64,000 nucleotides of DNA from Chalciporus piperatus (GCA_038093975.1 JBBPTG010000039.1:62001-126000); one strand, 5' to 3'. Shown: positions 35,637 through 47,725, counted from the stretch's first letter. Notes: generated by a model from the sequence alone, not told the origin. Numbers and translations: made by a program.

Positions 35637-36647
35637 ATGCACGGACGGTCCAGGACCGCTCGAGCAGCCGGAGTTTTGACATGGAGAGTCATTCCATGGT
35701 TAGCAGGCATACCAGCAGTGTCCGCTTGTTCCATGTATGTCTCTTCCAGTCCACGGTTAGAGTCTTGGATATCCTAACAGCGGCCTTACGATCATACCTA
35801 GCTCAAACATTTCAAGTTGTCTATCTTCCCCGCCAACAACTGTGATCGTTGTCATCGCCGTCGTCGGTCGGTCCCTTTTCCTGCGCTCCATGCATGAGTC
35901 CGATCTAACGTTGGACATGCTATGCACATACCCATAGGCTCACTCGTCGTCCTTTCCATCATCTTCGCCGTCTCCTGTCGAGTCCGACGTTTCCGCAGAG
36001 CCGAACGCGCAAGACTCGCGAGACGCTCGTCCATTCCTCGGTTTCCACTCCCACTTCACATGGTCTATCAGGCGCACAATCCACCAATTCTCCCAACACC
36101 GGTGCATAAACCCCAACACCAACACCAACGTGGACACAGTGACGGATCCGAGCACCGGCAAAGTAATAGTCGTTCTCAATATAGTCATATGCCACACCCA
36201 ACCCCAGTGTCAATGCCAATCCCAGAACCCATCTCGACTGCGCCCGCAGCACCAGTGACGAGTGTACGCGCCCGTCCACCCTCTGGCGTCCCCGTCTCCC
36301 GACCCATCTCAACGTTGGATACCCGTCCGTTCTCGATTCGGTCCTCGACTTATGCGTACGACACTGAGCGTATCCCGGTCCTACCACCTTCTTCTCCCGT
36401 TCGAGACCCATCGACGCCGGTACATCAAGTTCCTCCGCAACCTATAGTTGTCAGGAGAGAGTCAAGAGAACCCCTCCATACCACTTCGCCTGCCGTGGGC
36501 TCCCCGACCTCGGCGTCTCCCCGACTGTTGAGTCCCACGGACACACCCGCACCTCCACCTATACGTCCATTCGCACTCGCACCTATGCACACCGGGGCGT
36601 CGATAGCTAACAACGACGATCCACCTCCCGCATATACGCCCATCTGA
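35637..36647 (+). CDS. Single-pass membrane protein with Pro-rich tail and terminal PPAYTP
   Basis: Three exons. The first encodes MHGRSRTARAAGVLTWRVIP and an Ala/Ile-rich stretch that may be a signal peptide. The second leads into a transmembrane helix whose two halves (TTVIVVIAVVG and SLVVLSIIFAVSC) are joined by a phase-1 intron, followed by the stop-transfer RVRRFRRAERARLARR. The cytosolic tail is about 220 residues, rich in Pro, Ser and Thr, and ends DDPPPAYTPI. PPxY motifs bind WW domains of Rsp5/Nedd4-type ubiquitin ligases, so the protein may be an adaptor or a ligase substrate; this is inference. The start is the first ATG in frame with the reconstructed helix. Confidence 0.6.
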
Positions 36648-36904
36648 TGACGTTTGATATCCGAGACACCTCACGCTTCACGCTCATTCGCTGTACAGTA
36701 TTCCTATATTCCTATTTTTTTTACATGCCGTGCTTCGCAAGGGCTTTATACTTGCAACGTTGTTATCTATACTTGAAAGGACACTCGGCGATGCCGTTTA
36801 TGATTTCAATCACTTGTAGCCTACCGTTGTGGTTTGTCTGTTCGTTTCAAAAGGACTGGTTCGATTATGTACCTATATCCTTTACATTCAGATTTATATG
36901 ATAC
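36648..36904. other. 3' flank of membrane-protein gene
   Basis: AT-rich 3' flank; no gene. Confidence 0.4.
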
Positions 36905-36905
36905 C

Positions 36906-36963
36906 TAGTCTTCCCTAGACAAACCAAAGAGTCGGGATGAAGACGGTCGTTCACCCTCCACTA
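36906..36963 (+). repeat. 57-bp dispersed repeat, copy 1
   Basis: AGAGTCGGGATGAAGAC then GGTCGTTCACCCTCCACTA is shared, with few changes, with 60567-60623. A weaker third copy lies at 45599-45660. Function unknown. Confidence 0.6.
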
Positions 36964-37107
36964 TGCGCGTATCATGATACCCGACCATGACATCCTCCAG
37001 GTTGAAAATAACTCGTTGCAGTCAACATGATTATCCAACATGCAACCATGCAAAATACCTAACTATCATAGGATGCAGGTATACTAAGAGGTATACTAGA
37101 TCAGCCT

Positions 37108-37175
37108 CCCTCCCCTCAATAGATCCCTCCCCTCAATAGATCCCTCCCCTCAATAGATCCCTCCCCTCAATAGAT
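37108..37175 (+). repeat. 17-bp tandem repeat x4 across a stop codon
   Basis: CCCTCCCCTCAATAGAT is repeated four times without change. The right half encodes the last residues and the TGA stop (37150-37152) of the minus-strand wax-synthase-like gene. Confidence 0.9.
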
Positions 37176-38455
37176 CCCACCCCAACCAACCCAGTACCAC
37201 CTTCACAGGTCTATATCTCTCTGGACAAAACGACGACCCAAACAGCCCCCCTCTCGCCCAAGCATCTATCATCGCACTCCCCCACACCAACATCCACACC
37301 AACACCCACACCCATCCCCATCCCCCACCCACGCGTCTGCCCATCGCTTTCTTCCACGCAGCCTCGAGGAAGATGCCGATGGCGAGCATGACGAAAAAGC
37401 CAACGATGGGAAACGTGTCCCCAGGGCTTCCCATCCCCCGCATTCCGACGTCGTGCAAGAAACCCGAGATGGTGAACGCGCCCAGGACAAGTCCAGGTCT
37501 TCCGAGATACCTCACGAGCGCTTTCCCACCCACGCCGACGAAATATTCCCGAAAGAGTTGATGCCATCGGCGACCCCAGAATTCGGCGAGGGAGGTGGAG
37601 ATCCAGGGGAAGTCGAAGAGGGGGGGCCATTGGGCGGGGTGCTGCTGGAAGAGGAGGATGAAGAGGAGGGCGTGGAGGTGGTAGACTGTTTCGATGATCA
37701 TGTGTGCGGATATGGCTGCGAGGGCGGAGATGAGGGAGGAACGGAAGTAGCGTTGGAGTGGAGCGAGCGAATGGTCGAAGATGGTACCTCCGTTTGGGGT
37801 TGCAAAGGTGGAAGGTCCGAACGAGCGAATGAGTTCTGCGATGACGTCGAACGCGATGGCGAAGAAGAGGAAGCGACAGAGTGTGTGGAGGAAGAAGATG
37901 CGTCGGGAGGTGACTTGGAGATATGGTTTTGGGACGTGTGTTCTGTGAGACCAGTTCCATCCTATTCCTCGCAGGTTCACAGTGAGGTCCCATGCGTTCC
38001 ACGTCGCAGTACGGAGGGAGACGATGGAGGTATCGTTGTTTTGACCGTTCGTCGTTTCTTCGCTGGGCTTGTGGAGCGGATATCTGGCGTATGGCTTCTG
38101 GGTAAAGACCCACGTCGCACTGCGCATTACAACAGTGTACATGGCCAGCTGAAGTTGCGAGTATGGGCGTGTACCATATGATACGAAAGATCAAGTACTC
38201 ACAGACACTCCTTGGTTGATAAACACAAGACCTGAATTGCCCGAAGAGGCATCCAACGACATGCCTGCACGGGTCGCCAACCAAAACACGACAGGAAGTA
38301 GTACAACTCGGTGAAAACGCGTTCCGGGCAACTGGACCAAGACAGCCATGCCATAGTAGCTCAGAAAGGCGGGTATGAGTATGGTGGCGAAGGTATACGG
38401 TGTCAAGATGACAGGCTCAAAGGCGAATGCATCTCGCACGACACCTGGTATCAGC
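37150..38455 (-). CDS. Wax-synthase-like (MBOAT-type) O-acyltransferase
   Basis: This is a polytopic membrane protein with the wax-synthase/MBOAT_2 signature FWGRRWHQLFREYF near 37560, whose histidine is the expected catalytic residue. Hydrophobic helices surround it (LTPYTFATILIPAFLSYYG, ISALAAISAHMIIETVYHL, LGAFTISGFLHDVGM, PIVGFFVMLAIGIFLEAAW). Such enzymes move acyl groups to alcohols or terpenoids in the endoplasmic reticulum. A short intron (about 38155-38207) joins FINQGVS to LAMYTVVMRSATW. The first coding exon could not be placed: at 38455 an acceptor-like CAG precedes DRLIPGVVRDAF, so the 5' end is incomplete. The C-terminus (LRGGIY) lies inside a 17-bp tandem repeat. Confidence 0.8.
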
Positions 38456-38833
38456 CTGTCGAGTGGTCAGTATATGGGGACGTGAATGAGGAAAGGTGAA
38501 TGACCACGACATTCGTTGAGATCACCGGTGATCTGCCGAGGGGATGGGGGAAAGAGTGACAAGTGTGCACCTCGGGAAGAGACATGCCATGTCTTTGGGG
38601 GGTGCAGCGCTCTAACGTAAATTGTTGTGGGGGTTCAAACGTTCACAATCACAATCGGGTTAGAGTGAGACCATGGTCTATACTGTACTAGGAAGGAGGA
38701 CACGGACGGATGACTCGGGACTCCGAATTGCAGAATCCATACGACCGTGTCGTTCTCAAGTCTCTTTACTTACGTCTGAACCGGCTAACATTGACTAGAG
38801 TGACGAGTCTGACCTTGCCAGTCTGACCACGAG
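38456..38833. other. Divergent promoter region
   Basis: This lies between the wax-synthase-like gene and the DUF3445 gene. It probably includes the missing first exon of the former. Confidence 0.4.
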
Positions 38834-40679
38834 ATGGCAATGGATTCATGGATCACCAAACTAGCACAACTCCCACCGGGATCGGGTAAAAGCAGGACGG
38901 TCTTGATTGGCGTCCTACTCCACTCATTGGCGATATACTCCGTCTACAGAGCGCTAAGATGGGGCGGGCGCAAAGTAGCATCAAGGCAAAGCACGACGAG
39001 CCCGAGTCCCAAGGTCGATTCAAAACCGGAGAGTGTCAATAGAGATCGGGAACCAGGAGGTGCTTCCAGTCCTTCATATTTCCAAGAGCGCCTACACTCA
39101 TCTCATTTCGTGCAGCCTGGACACCTCAATCTTTCGACTACCCAGAAGTAGCGCCCTGTCCTCACGCCTTGAAAGACGTCAAGCCAGTCCCGTATCGTCC
39201 GTTCAAATGGGGAGAGTACCAGTAGGTTGAGGCTGTCCGTGTCCACTGGAGTCGTGTAGCTGACGTTCGACCCAACTGGTCTGCAAAGCGTAACAATGGG
39301 CATCCGGACCATGCAATGGAGCGAATGGATGGAACTTGACGAATCTTTTTTACGCCATCAACGAATCCGCGACTTTCGAGTCCGCAAATGCGGGAAAACA
39401 GTTCTATGCGTTCTTCCCGTTCGTGAAGACGAATCTGCAAAGGTCGCAGGTGGGGCAGAGGCAGGTAGGTGATGTCCATTGTTCAGAGACAAGGGAGTCG
39501 CTGAGAATCGCTTGTAGTGAAAGAATTGCTGTATGAACTTGCAGAATACCTACCCCGACGATACCCATCTTCGTTTCGTATCACACGTCTACCAGACTCG
39601 GCGTCCAAACCGTCTGTTGGAGGGATACCGTTATCTTGGAATGGTGACATGCCAGTCAAGACGATCGAGGTGATCGAGACGGGGGTAAAGTACGATCTTG
39701 GCGTGCTCGAATCGATGGAGGATGTCGAAATGGGAGAGGAGGCATTCCGGATCATAAATGGTTTGTGAGTGGACCATTGTCGTTGCAAGCGGTCGCGTCG
39801 TCGATTAACGCACTCGAAGGATGCAAGACGATATCGCAATCATGATAGAAGGTAATGCCAATAGAGGGACATGACGCTGATCGATGCTGATTCCATTCGT
39901 CTAGGGTCGGATGGGAAGTATTACTTCCAGGCAGGACTGATTTGTGTACCAGGTATGTGTCTTGCATACAATGCGACCCAGCGGTCTGACACACTTTGTA
40001 GGATTCTGGCGCATGCGGGACAAGATCGGCATGCCGCTTGACGAAATACACCTTTCTGGAGAGGTTCCCCAATGTAAGATGTTTTCTCCCTCCAAAGCAT
40101 CCAAGAACAACTCCATCCTTCCGTCCAGTCAAAGAGAAACTCCAACTCGGCATGAACCGGTTCTTCCAACGTCTGCCTCTCGACAAACCCGTGATACGGA
40201 ACAACTACTCCATCCAAGTCGTTAGACCACCCAAGACTCCTGACCAATCAAACCCCGAGGCAGAAGACAGAGAAGAAACTCTCTCGGATCTCGACCCTGA
40301 AGAACTCAGCTGGTCGGAATCCCTCAACGGTCCCGAGGACACTTTCACCGACGGCCGCGGCAACGGCACCCTCCCCATCTCTCACCTCTCCCCCTCTACC
40401 CTCCGTCTCCGCAGCGAACGTCAAACGCTCCGTCGTCTTCCCCGAACAGGTGCCATCGTCTTCGGTATCCGTACCTATCAATTCAACGTGGAGGAGATCG
40501 TCAAGGAGAAAGGTGTAGCGGGACGATTGGCGAGTGCGGTGAGGAGTTGGCCGGATGATGTGGCGCTTTATAAGGGGAGGAGGAGGTGGAGGGAGGTGTT
40601 GTTGGATTATTTGGATGGGCGGGCCGAGAGAGATGGGGTGAGTGGGCCGATGGAGGGGATGTTGCCGTTTCCGTATTAG
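38834..40679 (+). CDS. DUF3445 family (haem-dependent oxidative N-demethylase-like) protein
   Basis: The N-terminus has a membrane-anchor-like stretch (TVLIGVLLHSLAIYSVYRAL). After a phase-1 intron comes WTPQSFDYPEVAPCPHALK and PYRPFKWGEYQ, then MGIRTMQWSEWMELDESFLR, ELLYELAEYLPRRYPSSF, DDIAIMIEGSDGKYYFQAG and CVPGFWRMRDKIGMPLDEIH, and near the end RLPRTGAIVFGIRTYQFNVE. This pattern is that of the DUF3445 family, members of which bind haem and can oxidatively demethylate amines; the substrate of fungal members is unknown. Six or so introns, about 440 residues, stop TAG at 40677-40679. The gene is divergent from the acyltransferase; joint function is not shown. Confidence 0.8.
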
Positions 40680-40728
40680 AGTCGGAAGGTCGAAGCCAGT
40701 GGGTGCTCTAAACATGAAGCTAACGAGG

Positions 40729-41012
40729 CTAGTCATGCAGAATGTACTCACACACGGTCTTAACGATGCGATGAAGGAGCGCAGAGTGGATTGTAGCTTC
40801 GCTGTCTGGTGTCGGGCGCCGTGAGGAGGACGTGATGTTCAAGGGGATGTAGTTGTCTTCACCGTAGGTAAGACTTGCGCTCGCAAAATCGTTCAACTTC
40901 AAGTGCATCAAGGTGCGGCGCACACGCTTCCCATTGAACGCATAGGGATAAATGGGGAAGACAATAATATGCAATTTTTCAAGCTCGCAGCACTATATTA
41001 CATTGTACAAGA
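40729..41012 (-). CDS. Coding-like exon downstream of NTPase copy B
   Basis: After an acceptor-like site the minus strand reads CELEKLHIIVFPIYPYAF, RTLMHLKLNDFASASLTYGE and HRIVKTVCEYILHD before TAG. It may be joined by a short intron to an overlapping upstream frame (CYGTPYEVGEPVNVSTLKG) within the NTPase 3' end. The homologous region of copy A (about 30130-30260) has lost the frame. It could be a small separate gene or a frame-shifted NTPase C-terminus. Family unknown. Confidence 0.35.
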
Positions 41013-41081
41013 AACACTGAATCCCGACCCTCAACATATCGTACATAGAAAGTTATACCTTGAACGCCGTGGGGAAGCCCT

Positions 41082-44000
41082 TCAACGTGCTGACGTTGAC
41101 GGGTTCTCCCACTTCATATGGCGTTCCGTAGCAGTTGATCCATACTGCACTTGCGCTTGGAGAGCTTTGATAGTCTTATTGGTGTTAGACGGAATCACCT
41201 CGCGGTGGATGATGCCCTGAAGTGTCTCACGGAGATGGTTGTGTCCGCTTAGGAACGGGAACGTTTCGACAGTGATGGCGGGAGCATAGATGCGGAGGCA
41301 TGGTCCGTCTGAATCACCGGCAGTTGTCTCGGGAGTCACCTCCGGGTAGTTGGCCGTCATTTTCCCTTCCGCCAAGCCCAAATCAGCCAAGATAGCGACC
41401 CAGGGTAGAGATGAGTTGCATTGAATGGAATCGTCGTCGCGCGTGATTTTGTCAAGGTCCTGGCTATTTTTGGCCAGGCGAGCCTTGTCTGAAATGAAGA
41501 TCTGGGAAACGCGGGCAAGGTCCTTCGAGTGGTCGTTCGAGGCATTGCTGGATTCTTTTGGTTTGAAGAAAATCGGAATCATTTTATCGATGAGAGGTTG
41601 ATTGTGACAACATTGTACCGCGCTCGTTCGATGCCAGTGTCGTAGCGTCCACTCGCCGGCCCTAGCGTATCGTCAGTTCTGGAGAACGGGAGCACCACAA
41701 CAAAGTAAAACTCACGATAGGTGGTCTTTGCGATCCTTCTTCGAGATATCCTTGTCCATGGAGACCCAATGCGAAAAATTGATATGGGCATCCTTGAAAG
41801 CGTCTGCAGCACGAGATCCAGCAAGTTCCCAGAATTTTTCGCCGAAGAGGAACTTGAAGTAATCATGCACAGAAATCATTTGGCAGTCAATGAACTCCGA
41901 TTCCCATTGTGACCTGGTGATCCGCTCTGGAACGGGGGAGCGCGGCAGCATACGAACAAACAGGTCTTTGGCCAGAAGCCACAGCAGCCGGCTCACCAGC
42001 TCACCACCTTTGCCCATGTCAATCATCCCGTTGTTGACTTTGTCCCGCAGTACCTGCAGGCACCCAGGAAAAGAATCCAGGGATGTATGTAATAATGATG
42101 CTGCCGCGCAAGACAGGAGGGGCTCGGAGGGGTAAGTCGTGTAGGTCCACGTGCGGTCTTCGGTCGTGGTGATGCACACACCCATGTGACTCGATACCGA
42201 TTCCTCGACGAATGAAACAACTTCACGGTGACCGAAAGCAACTTTCAAGCAGAAACGCTGGCTGAGGAGAGCGAGCGCCTTGTTTCTGATTTGGGCGGAC
42301 CCAGAAAGCTTGCTCGCGGCGAACGTCAGCATTGCATCGACTGTCAGCTGTATATCTTTCTGCGACGTCCATCTGTGAAAATGGTGAGTGTGAAGTCACC
42401 AGTTGATAATTCGCAAACGTACAGGGCACGACCATAACCTATGATATGATGCGCTTTGGCCACGTCCGTAGCCGCAATCGCAGTCAAAGGATCCGCATTT
42501 TGGTCCCATCCGAGCTGACAATAGGGGGGAAAGAGCAACTGCCCGTCCACAGAGACTCTCGTGGAGTCAGCTATATGGGTGTGTTAGAGCAATGCTGAGA
42601 ATATAACAGAGATGCAACGAACCGTAGGCACGCGGTGCGGCAAAATCTGCGACTTTGGACGTCGTCGATGCAAAAACTACCCAGATTGGAGGAGGGTTAG
42701 ACCTCACATGTGCCGAGAATAGGCTGACGGCCCTGCAAAGGACGATCGATGGGCGATAACCCTCTATTATTACACTCAAAGGATGAGCTTCATCCAGAGC
42801 AATCACAAGCCTTGGTGCGTGAGGTTCTGCGTTGTTACGGAGAAGTGGGGTCAAAGCGGCTACCATGGTCGCATAGGCCTTAATCATGATCACATCACCA
42901 GGCATAGTAGGTGGGACAGGAGGTTCTAAGATCGCACACTATCAGCAGGGCATACGGACTCGGAACGTGAAATATTTTCTTACCAGCAAGTGAGAGCTGA
43001 GCGATTTTCTCTTCGACAACTTCGACGTCTTCGACAGCTTCGAGGTCTTCAACTTGAACACTATCCTTGATGGTCTGGAGGAATTGCTAAGTGGAGAGCG
43101 TCGTCACGTCGAAGGACTGATACGGGTTCAATCGGCAAACACACCAAGTACTTTTCCTGTAACGTTTTGAAAAATTTTCCGCGTGCTTTGGAGCGAACAT
43201 CACACATGGAGTCATGCCATCGCCGTTTCGCCTCTTGAGGACTCGTTGCGGCCTCGAAGTGTTCCTTCAAGGTCGTAAAGACAGCCGCGAAGAAGGCGCA
43301 GCACCGAGTAGCATAGGCAACAGGGCCACATTCAAGGTCTGTGGTGAGAATATTCGCCGGAATCTCATCCCGGGGAGGGAAGCTAGATTTATCTGCTTTT
43401 GATCTTAGGTTCATGTATAGCACCACGACACCCTTCTTGCTAAGCTGGAAGGACTGAATCAGATGTCATGTGGCCAGCGAATCCGAATGACGCACCTCGA
43501 GCATGAGCCGTGACTTGCCGGTTCCAGAGCTTTGAACGATCGAGCAAAACTTGCCATAGTACATTGCGCCATCCTGAACCCCGAAAGCTTCGTTATTCTG
43601 GGATAAATATTCGACAAAACCGTCCACGGCGGTACCGCGATATGGAGCTTTGAAAGACTTGTAGAGGTCGTCCTGCGAAATTCCTATAAGGCAGAGTGAG
43701 CGATCGGAAAGACTGCAGAAAACCCAGAAGAACCTTGGGCCGACGACGCAGGTCTAGCAGCTTGCAGAACAGCTGGAAGGAGGGTCAGCGAAGGGAAGCG
43801 AAAACTGCGGAAATCCTACTAACGAAGTTCTCGAATGGCACGATATGCCTTGCTGCTCCAAGCGGCATGGAGCCGAGGAAGTAAATTGGTGTCGGCCTTG
43901 GTCAGATCCTCTACTGTCTTACGGTCGAGATACTTGGGGTCCAAGGTATCGTTCGAGTGCCTCACGATAGCACGAAGAAGAAACACCCAATCCGAGTCGC

Positions 44001-44103
44001 GTGGCTCCATGATCCCGTCGAGGGCGTGACCGAGTTCGGCATCAATGTACTCAGTGACTGTCTGATCGAGACTACGGTGAGTGGCGTCGTCAAGGGTCGC
44101 CAT
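41082..44103 (-). CDS. P-loop NTPase (cassette copy B)
   Basis: Inverted paralogue of 26956-29975. The N-terminus MATLDDATHRSLDQTVTEYI is followed by GTAVDGFVEYL, Walker A in VQSSGTGKSRLMLE, VVVLYMNLRSKADKSSF, Walker B-like LVIALDEAHPLS (DEAH, where copy A has DEAY), WVVFASTTSKVADF, PYCQLGWDQNADP, KAHHIIGYGRAL, SHMGVCITTTEDRTWTYTTY, IPIFFKPKESS and the end TERHMKWENPS. The linker between Walker A and B blocks (VEDLEAVEDVEVVEEKIAQ) is acidic and unrelated to the matching part of copy A. Intron positions agree between copies. The copy appears intact, although its coiled-coil partner is broken. Confidence 0.7.
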
Positions 44104-44230
44104 GATGCGAGAGAGGGATAACGGTGTTGATCAGGAGAGACTGAGGGCGCACCTTTTTATCTCATCTCCAGTGATTGATTGAAATGGAAGTCGCCCACAA
44201 TCCAAAAGTGGATTATTGTTGCTCTATCCG
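44104..44230 (-). promoter_or_regulatory. Promoter of NTPase copy B
   Basis: GAGATGAGATAAAAAGGTGC and the following leader match the promoter of copy A. An extra ~20 bp interrupts the alignment upstream, at GATTGTGGGCGA. Confidence 0.5.
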
Positions 44231-44487
44231 CGCTGCATCTCTCCCTGCATTGTTCGACAAAACAAGGTTCAGCGCCTTGTTGGCTCTGAGATCTGAGTCA
44301 TGAAACGGAAAGGTAGATCAATGGGAAAGAGAAAGCGCCTGAACTACATTTCGGGGGAACAAAAGAAAGTGGGGGAACAACTCGGCAATAGCGTTTATCC
44401 CGGCACCCAGATCCGATCCGCTAAGATACCGGTACCATCGACATTGTGCCACGCATTTGCCAGCTCAGCGCCTGAGTACTTGAGTCA
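44231..44487. other. Spacer, no supported gene
   Basis: This corresponds to the copy A spacer 26482-26880 but is largely dissimilar. Confidence 0.35.
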
Positions 44488-45333
44488 TCAGTCGACGAGT
44501 TCAGTGCCTCAGCTTCAAAACGTACTCACCTCTTCCGAGGCTCTTGTTCGAGTTGATCCATGCTGCTCCGTAGGCACCTCGGATGCTGCCCGCATACTCC
44601 CCGGAAGAGTAGTGCCGGGACCGTTGTGGTCGAGGATCGTACCCTCAGGACCGGACATCTAGCGACCAAACGATCCAACAACAGCCAACAACTCCCCTGA
44701 TAAATGCTGCGCCCCTGCTCTCCACCGTCTCCGTCGGACGACGCGAAGCCTGTTCGTCCTTGTCCATCTCTTCTTCATAACCGCCGTCAGAAAAGTACTC
44801 CGGTTCCCTCTCCTCCTCAGCCTCCATGCGCTTCTTCTTCAGCAGCTCCTCGATGATCTGCCGCTCGCGCTCTTTCTCCAGCTGTTCGACCTGGTACCGA
44901 GATAGATTGGCAGAGGATCCGACACGGTGGTTGAAGACGAATCTGTTCCCAGTGTTGAGCGTCCTGAAGACGCCTCCTTCGTCGTATAGGCACCGAATGC
45001 CTTTGTGCCCAATACGAACAGGACTACGCTGGAGCTGTCTAGTGGCGTCAGTGCCACACAACCAGCGTCGAAGGGCCGGAGGTCGAGACGGAGTACTTAC
45101 TAGTGGCGCGTCCAATCTTTGAGTCATCAGCATCAATATCCATATCGACGTCAGCATCTGCATTTTCGCCCTGGTGGTCGACGTCCTCTAGTTGGGCATC
45201 TTCAAAGTTGTACCAGCGTACGTGGACACCCATGCGGTGGGACACAGCGGCGGGTTGTGGGTGCCAGTTGTGGCCGCACCGGCCGCAGAGGCTGTTGCGG
45301 GTAGTACGACCCGGGGTGTTTTTAGTAGTGCTC
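44488..45333 (-). pseudogene. Broken copy of the 363-aa coiled-coil gene (cassette copy B)
   Basis: On the minus strand this aligns with 25405-26480. Recognisable pieces are HVRWYNFEDAQLEDVDHQGE, ADADVDMDIDADDS, LQRSPVRIGHKGIRCLYDEG, SSANLSRYQVEQLEKERERQ and ESRGAAFIRG. Defects: the first codons including the ATG are gone (homology stops near 45333); about 60 bp is lost near 45070-45115, with a new GTAAGT created; and the frame shifts near 44690. It therefore cannot make the full protein. Confidence 0.75.
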
Positions 45334-46276
45334 AGTCACCTTGTTTACCAAGGTCATCGAATGTTTCTTCAACGATGTGCTCGGATATGCAGGTTCACGA
45401 ACGAGGATTATCAATTTCCGGACGATATCGTAACTCCCCGCACGACACCTGAGTTGATCGCATGAGATGCGTTTTCGGAGCAGACAATGTGAAGCGAGTG
45501 CAAGAGTTGGGAGAACGTGTGGTGGATCCCGACATTTTTCAAGATTCCGGTCAGGGTGGCACTCGTGGGTGCGATTCCGCAGGGAGAGTATTCGGAGGTA
45601 GTCTCCCGTAGGCAGCTCCTTAGGTAGGAAGACAGTCGTTTATGCTCACCTGCCTGAGGTGCTGAGACCCAACGAGCAGAATCTGGCGTTTGACTCACTT
45701 CCGGTCTGTATCTCGTGGACGGCCTGTATATGAAAAGGTAGTACAATGATGGATTCCTGGAGGGTTGATCAGTTCATGGATGCCGTTGCGATAGGAGAAC
45801 ATCTTGCAGAAGATATGATCGTCTAGGCTCCTTCTTCATGGCGGATTCGAAGGGAGCCTCGGATCACTGGCGGATCGTGGTTTCTTCCCTCGGACAACAA
45901 TTTCTGAAGTGCTAGCCCTAGACAATCTGCGAGGTTAGTTTTTGCACCATCCTACTTCGAGATGTAGTATGTAGTGCTTTTTTCACTTTGTTCGCTCATG
46001 AAGTGCGGATCCGACGGAGTCTATTGTTGGACTGCGTGCTCGCAGGATCGCCAGTACTTGAGACAAACGTCTTATCGTAGACTCGTCAACTCCAGACCTG
46101 CACCCTGCACCAAATTGACTGATCAATGCCACGTGAATGCGATACTCGAACCCATTGCCTTGTGAAGATGAATTTCTGAGAGAAACAGGGAGGGCATGTG
46201 GTAGGATCGTAAAGCGTATGGAGCATGAAATGCATAGCATAAGGAATACAAAGGGAAAAGACCAGGGTGACACCGT
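45334..46276. other. Intergenic region with one dispersed-repeat copy
   Basis: No supported gene. It contains copy 3 of a dispersed repeat (45599-45660). Other frames lack domains. Confidence 0.35.
45599..45660 (+). repeat. Dispersed repeat, divergent copy 3
   Basis: TAGTCTCCCGTAGGCAG ... GAAGACAGTCGTTTATGCTC ... CTGCCTGAGG resembles the copy at 60567-60632. The flanking short arms (GGCAG/CTGCC) pair, as do different arms in that copy. Confidence 0.4.
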
Positions 46277-46970
46277 TCACTGCTGAGCTGCCTCTTGTTC
46301 CACGGCAATGATTTCCTGGCGCTTTTGTGCCAACCGATCTGCACGGCGTTCCCGGGCAGCCTGAGAGGTGCTATAGTCAAACAAGGCTCCAAGAAAGCAG
46401 CGTGTGAGTACGGACCTTGTTCTTGACACGACGGGCCTCCATCTGGTCTGTGAGGACTTTTGTACGGCTCTTCTCGGCCTTGGCCTTGTGGATGTACTCC
46501 ATGAGTACGCGCTTGTTCTTGAAGACGTTACCCTTTGATTTCTGGTAGAGTTCGTGGTAGCTGATGAAAAATCGTATCATGATCTGGGTTGTCAGACGAG
46601 CGATATAAACTCACAGATGCTTGTCGATCTTGCCCGACTCTCTGTACTTTCTCAACAACCGTCTGAGCACCCGCTGTCTCCGCATCCATTGCACTTTGGT
46701 GGGCAGACGAGCCTCTGCGGTACCCTTTCTCTTACCGGGACCGGTGTGACGACCCTTGCGCTTGGCAGCGAGGAGGTCGCGTGTGCGTGCGCGAGAGTGC
46801 ATGGTGGTGGGCTTAATGATGACACGGCCCTCCTTGATGAGTTTCTTTACATGCGAGCGAGAGTTGGCGTTGGCGATCTCTGCTTGCTCAGCAGGATCGA
46901 GCCAGATTTTGCGCTTGCCGACACCGGCGACGGCTGCAGCGAGCCGCTTTTGAGAGCGTAAGTTGACCAT
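46277..46970 (-). CDS. RPL19: 60S ribosomal protein eL19
   Basis: eL19 is part of the large ribosomal subunit. The start [20 protein letters not shown], then [56 protein letters not shown] and [20 protein letters not shown] are canonical. Three exons; the last encodes [18 protein letters not shown] and ends AAQQ. About 200 residues, as expected. Confidence 0.96.
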
Positions 46971-47725
46971 GGCGGTGTCTGTGTCGATGAGTTAGCGGAC
47001 TGACGAGGAGCGAGGGGACGACTTACCTTGATCTTGAGGATGTCGGTGTGGGCTGTCTAGAGGGATTCACTCCCTTGGGAACCGTGGATTGTTACGTAAT
47101 CAAGCCACTGAACCTTGTTATCAATCATCTGTGCAGTATCGGAGTCTGAAAATAAATGCCGAAGATGCCGCGCCACACGTTGTATGCACCTATTTGTTTG
47201 GTAGGTACGATCGTGGATCTGTGTCGTCCCAAATGTGGTGACGTGGGTTTATGTGATGATGCGATTTGTGGGCCCGTTGGCCGCCAGTTTGCGAAGTGCG
47301 GATGATCGGTGGTTCCCATGCGTCCAGTCCGGCCAAATTGCGATTCGTTGGCGTATTTTTGCACTGCTGACGGATAAGGACGAGTGGGCTGCATTAATGC
47401 CGACTCCACTGTGGCGAGCGAGCAGGGTCCGACAAAGGCTTTGCTGCGAGTGAGAAAGCCGAGAGGTAGACTGGTAGTTCGCTGCAGTTCGGGGCTCCTG
47501 CAGGCTGCTCCTGGTCGACCGTATGGGCAATGACATCTATGACGCTCTGGGTGATCACATCAGCTGCTTAGTCATCCCGGCAGTCAGAGGATGTTGGACC
47601 GAGTCTTCTTTCTTCTCTTGTTCCTTGTCGTTTTGTCAATTTCGTTGTCCGAAATGTGTCTATAATCTTGATCGCCACCTCATCGCTCGTCCATTCGCCG
47701 CCACCGACTCCCTCCTCTCCTCCTC
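46971..47725. other. Divergent promoter region of RPL19 and the kinase
   Basis: No supported gene in 755 bp; the right part (from about 47600) is the pyrimidine-rich leader of the kinase gene. Confidence 0.4.

Noticed and set aside
37453..38181. 242-codon plus-strand frame opposite the wax-synthase-like gene
   Set aside because: Acidic low-complexity antisense translation of a transmembrane gene; the minus strand carries the domain signature and intron.
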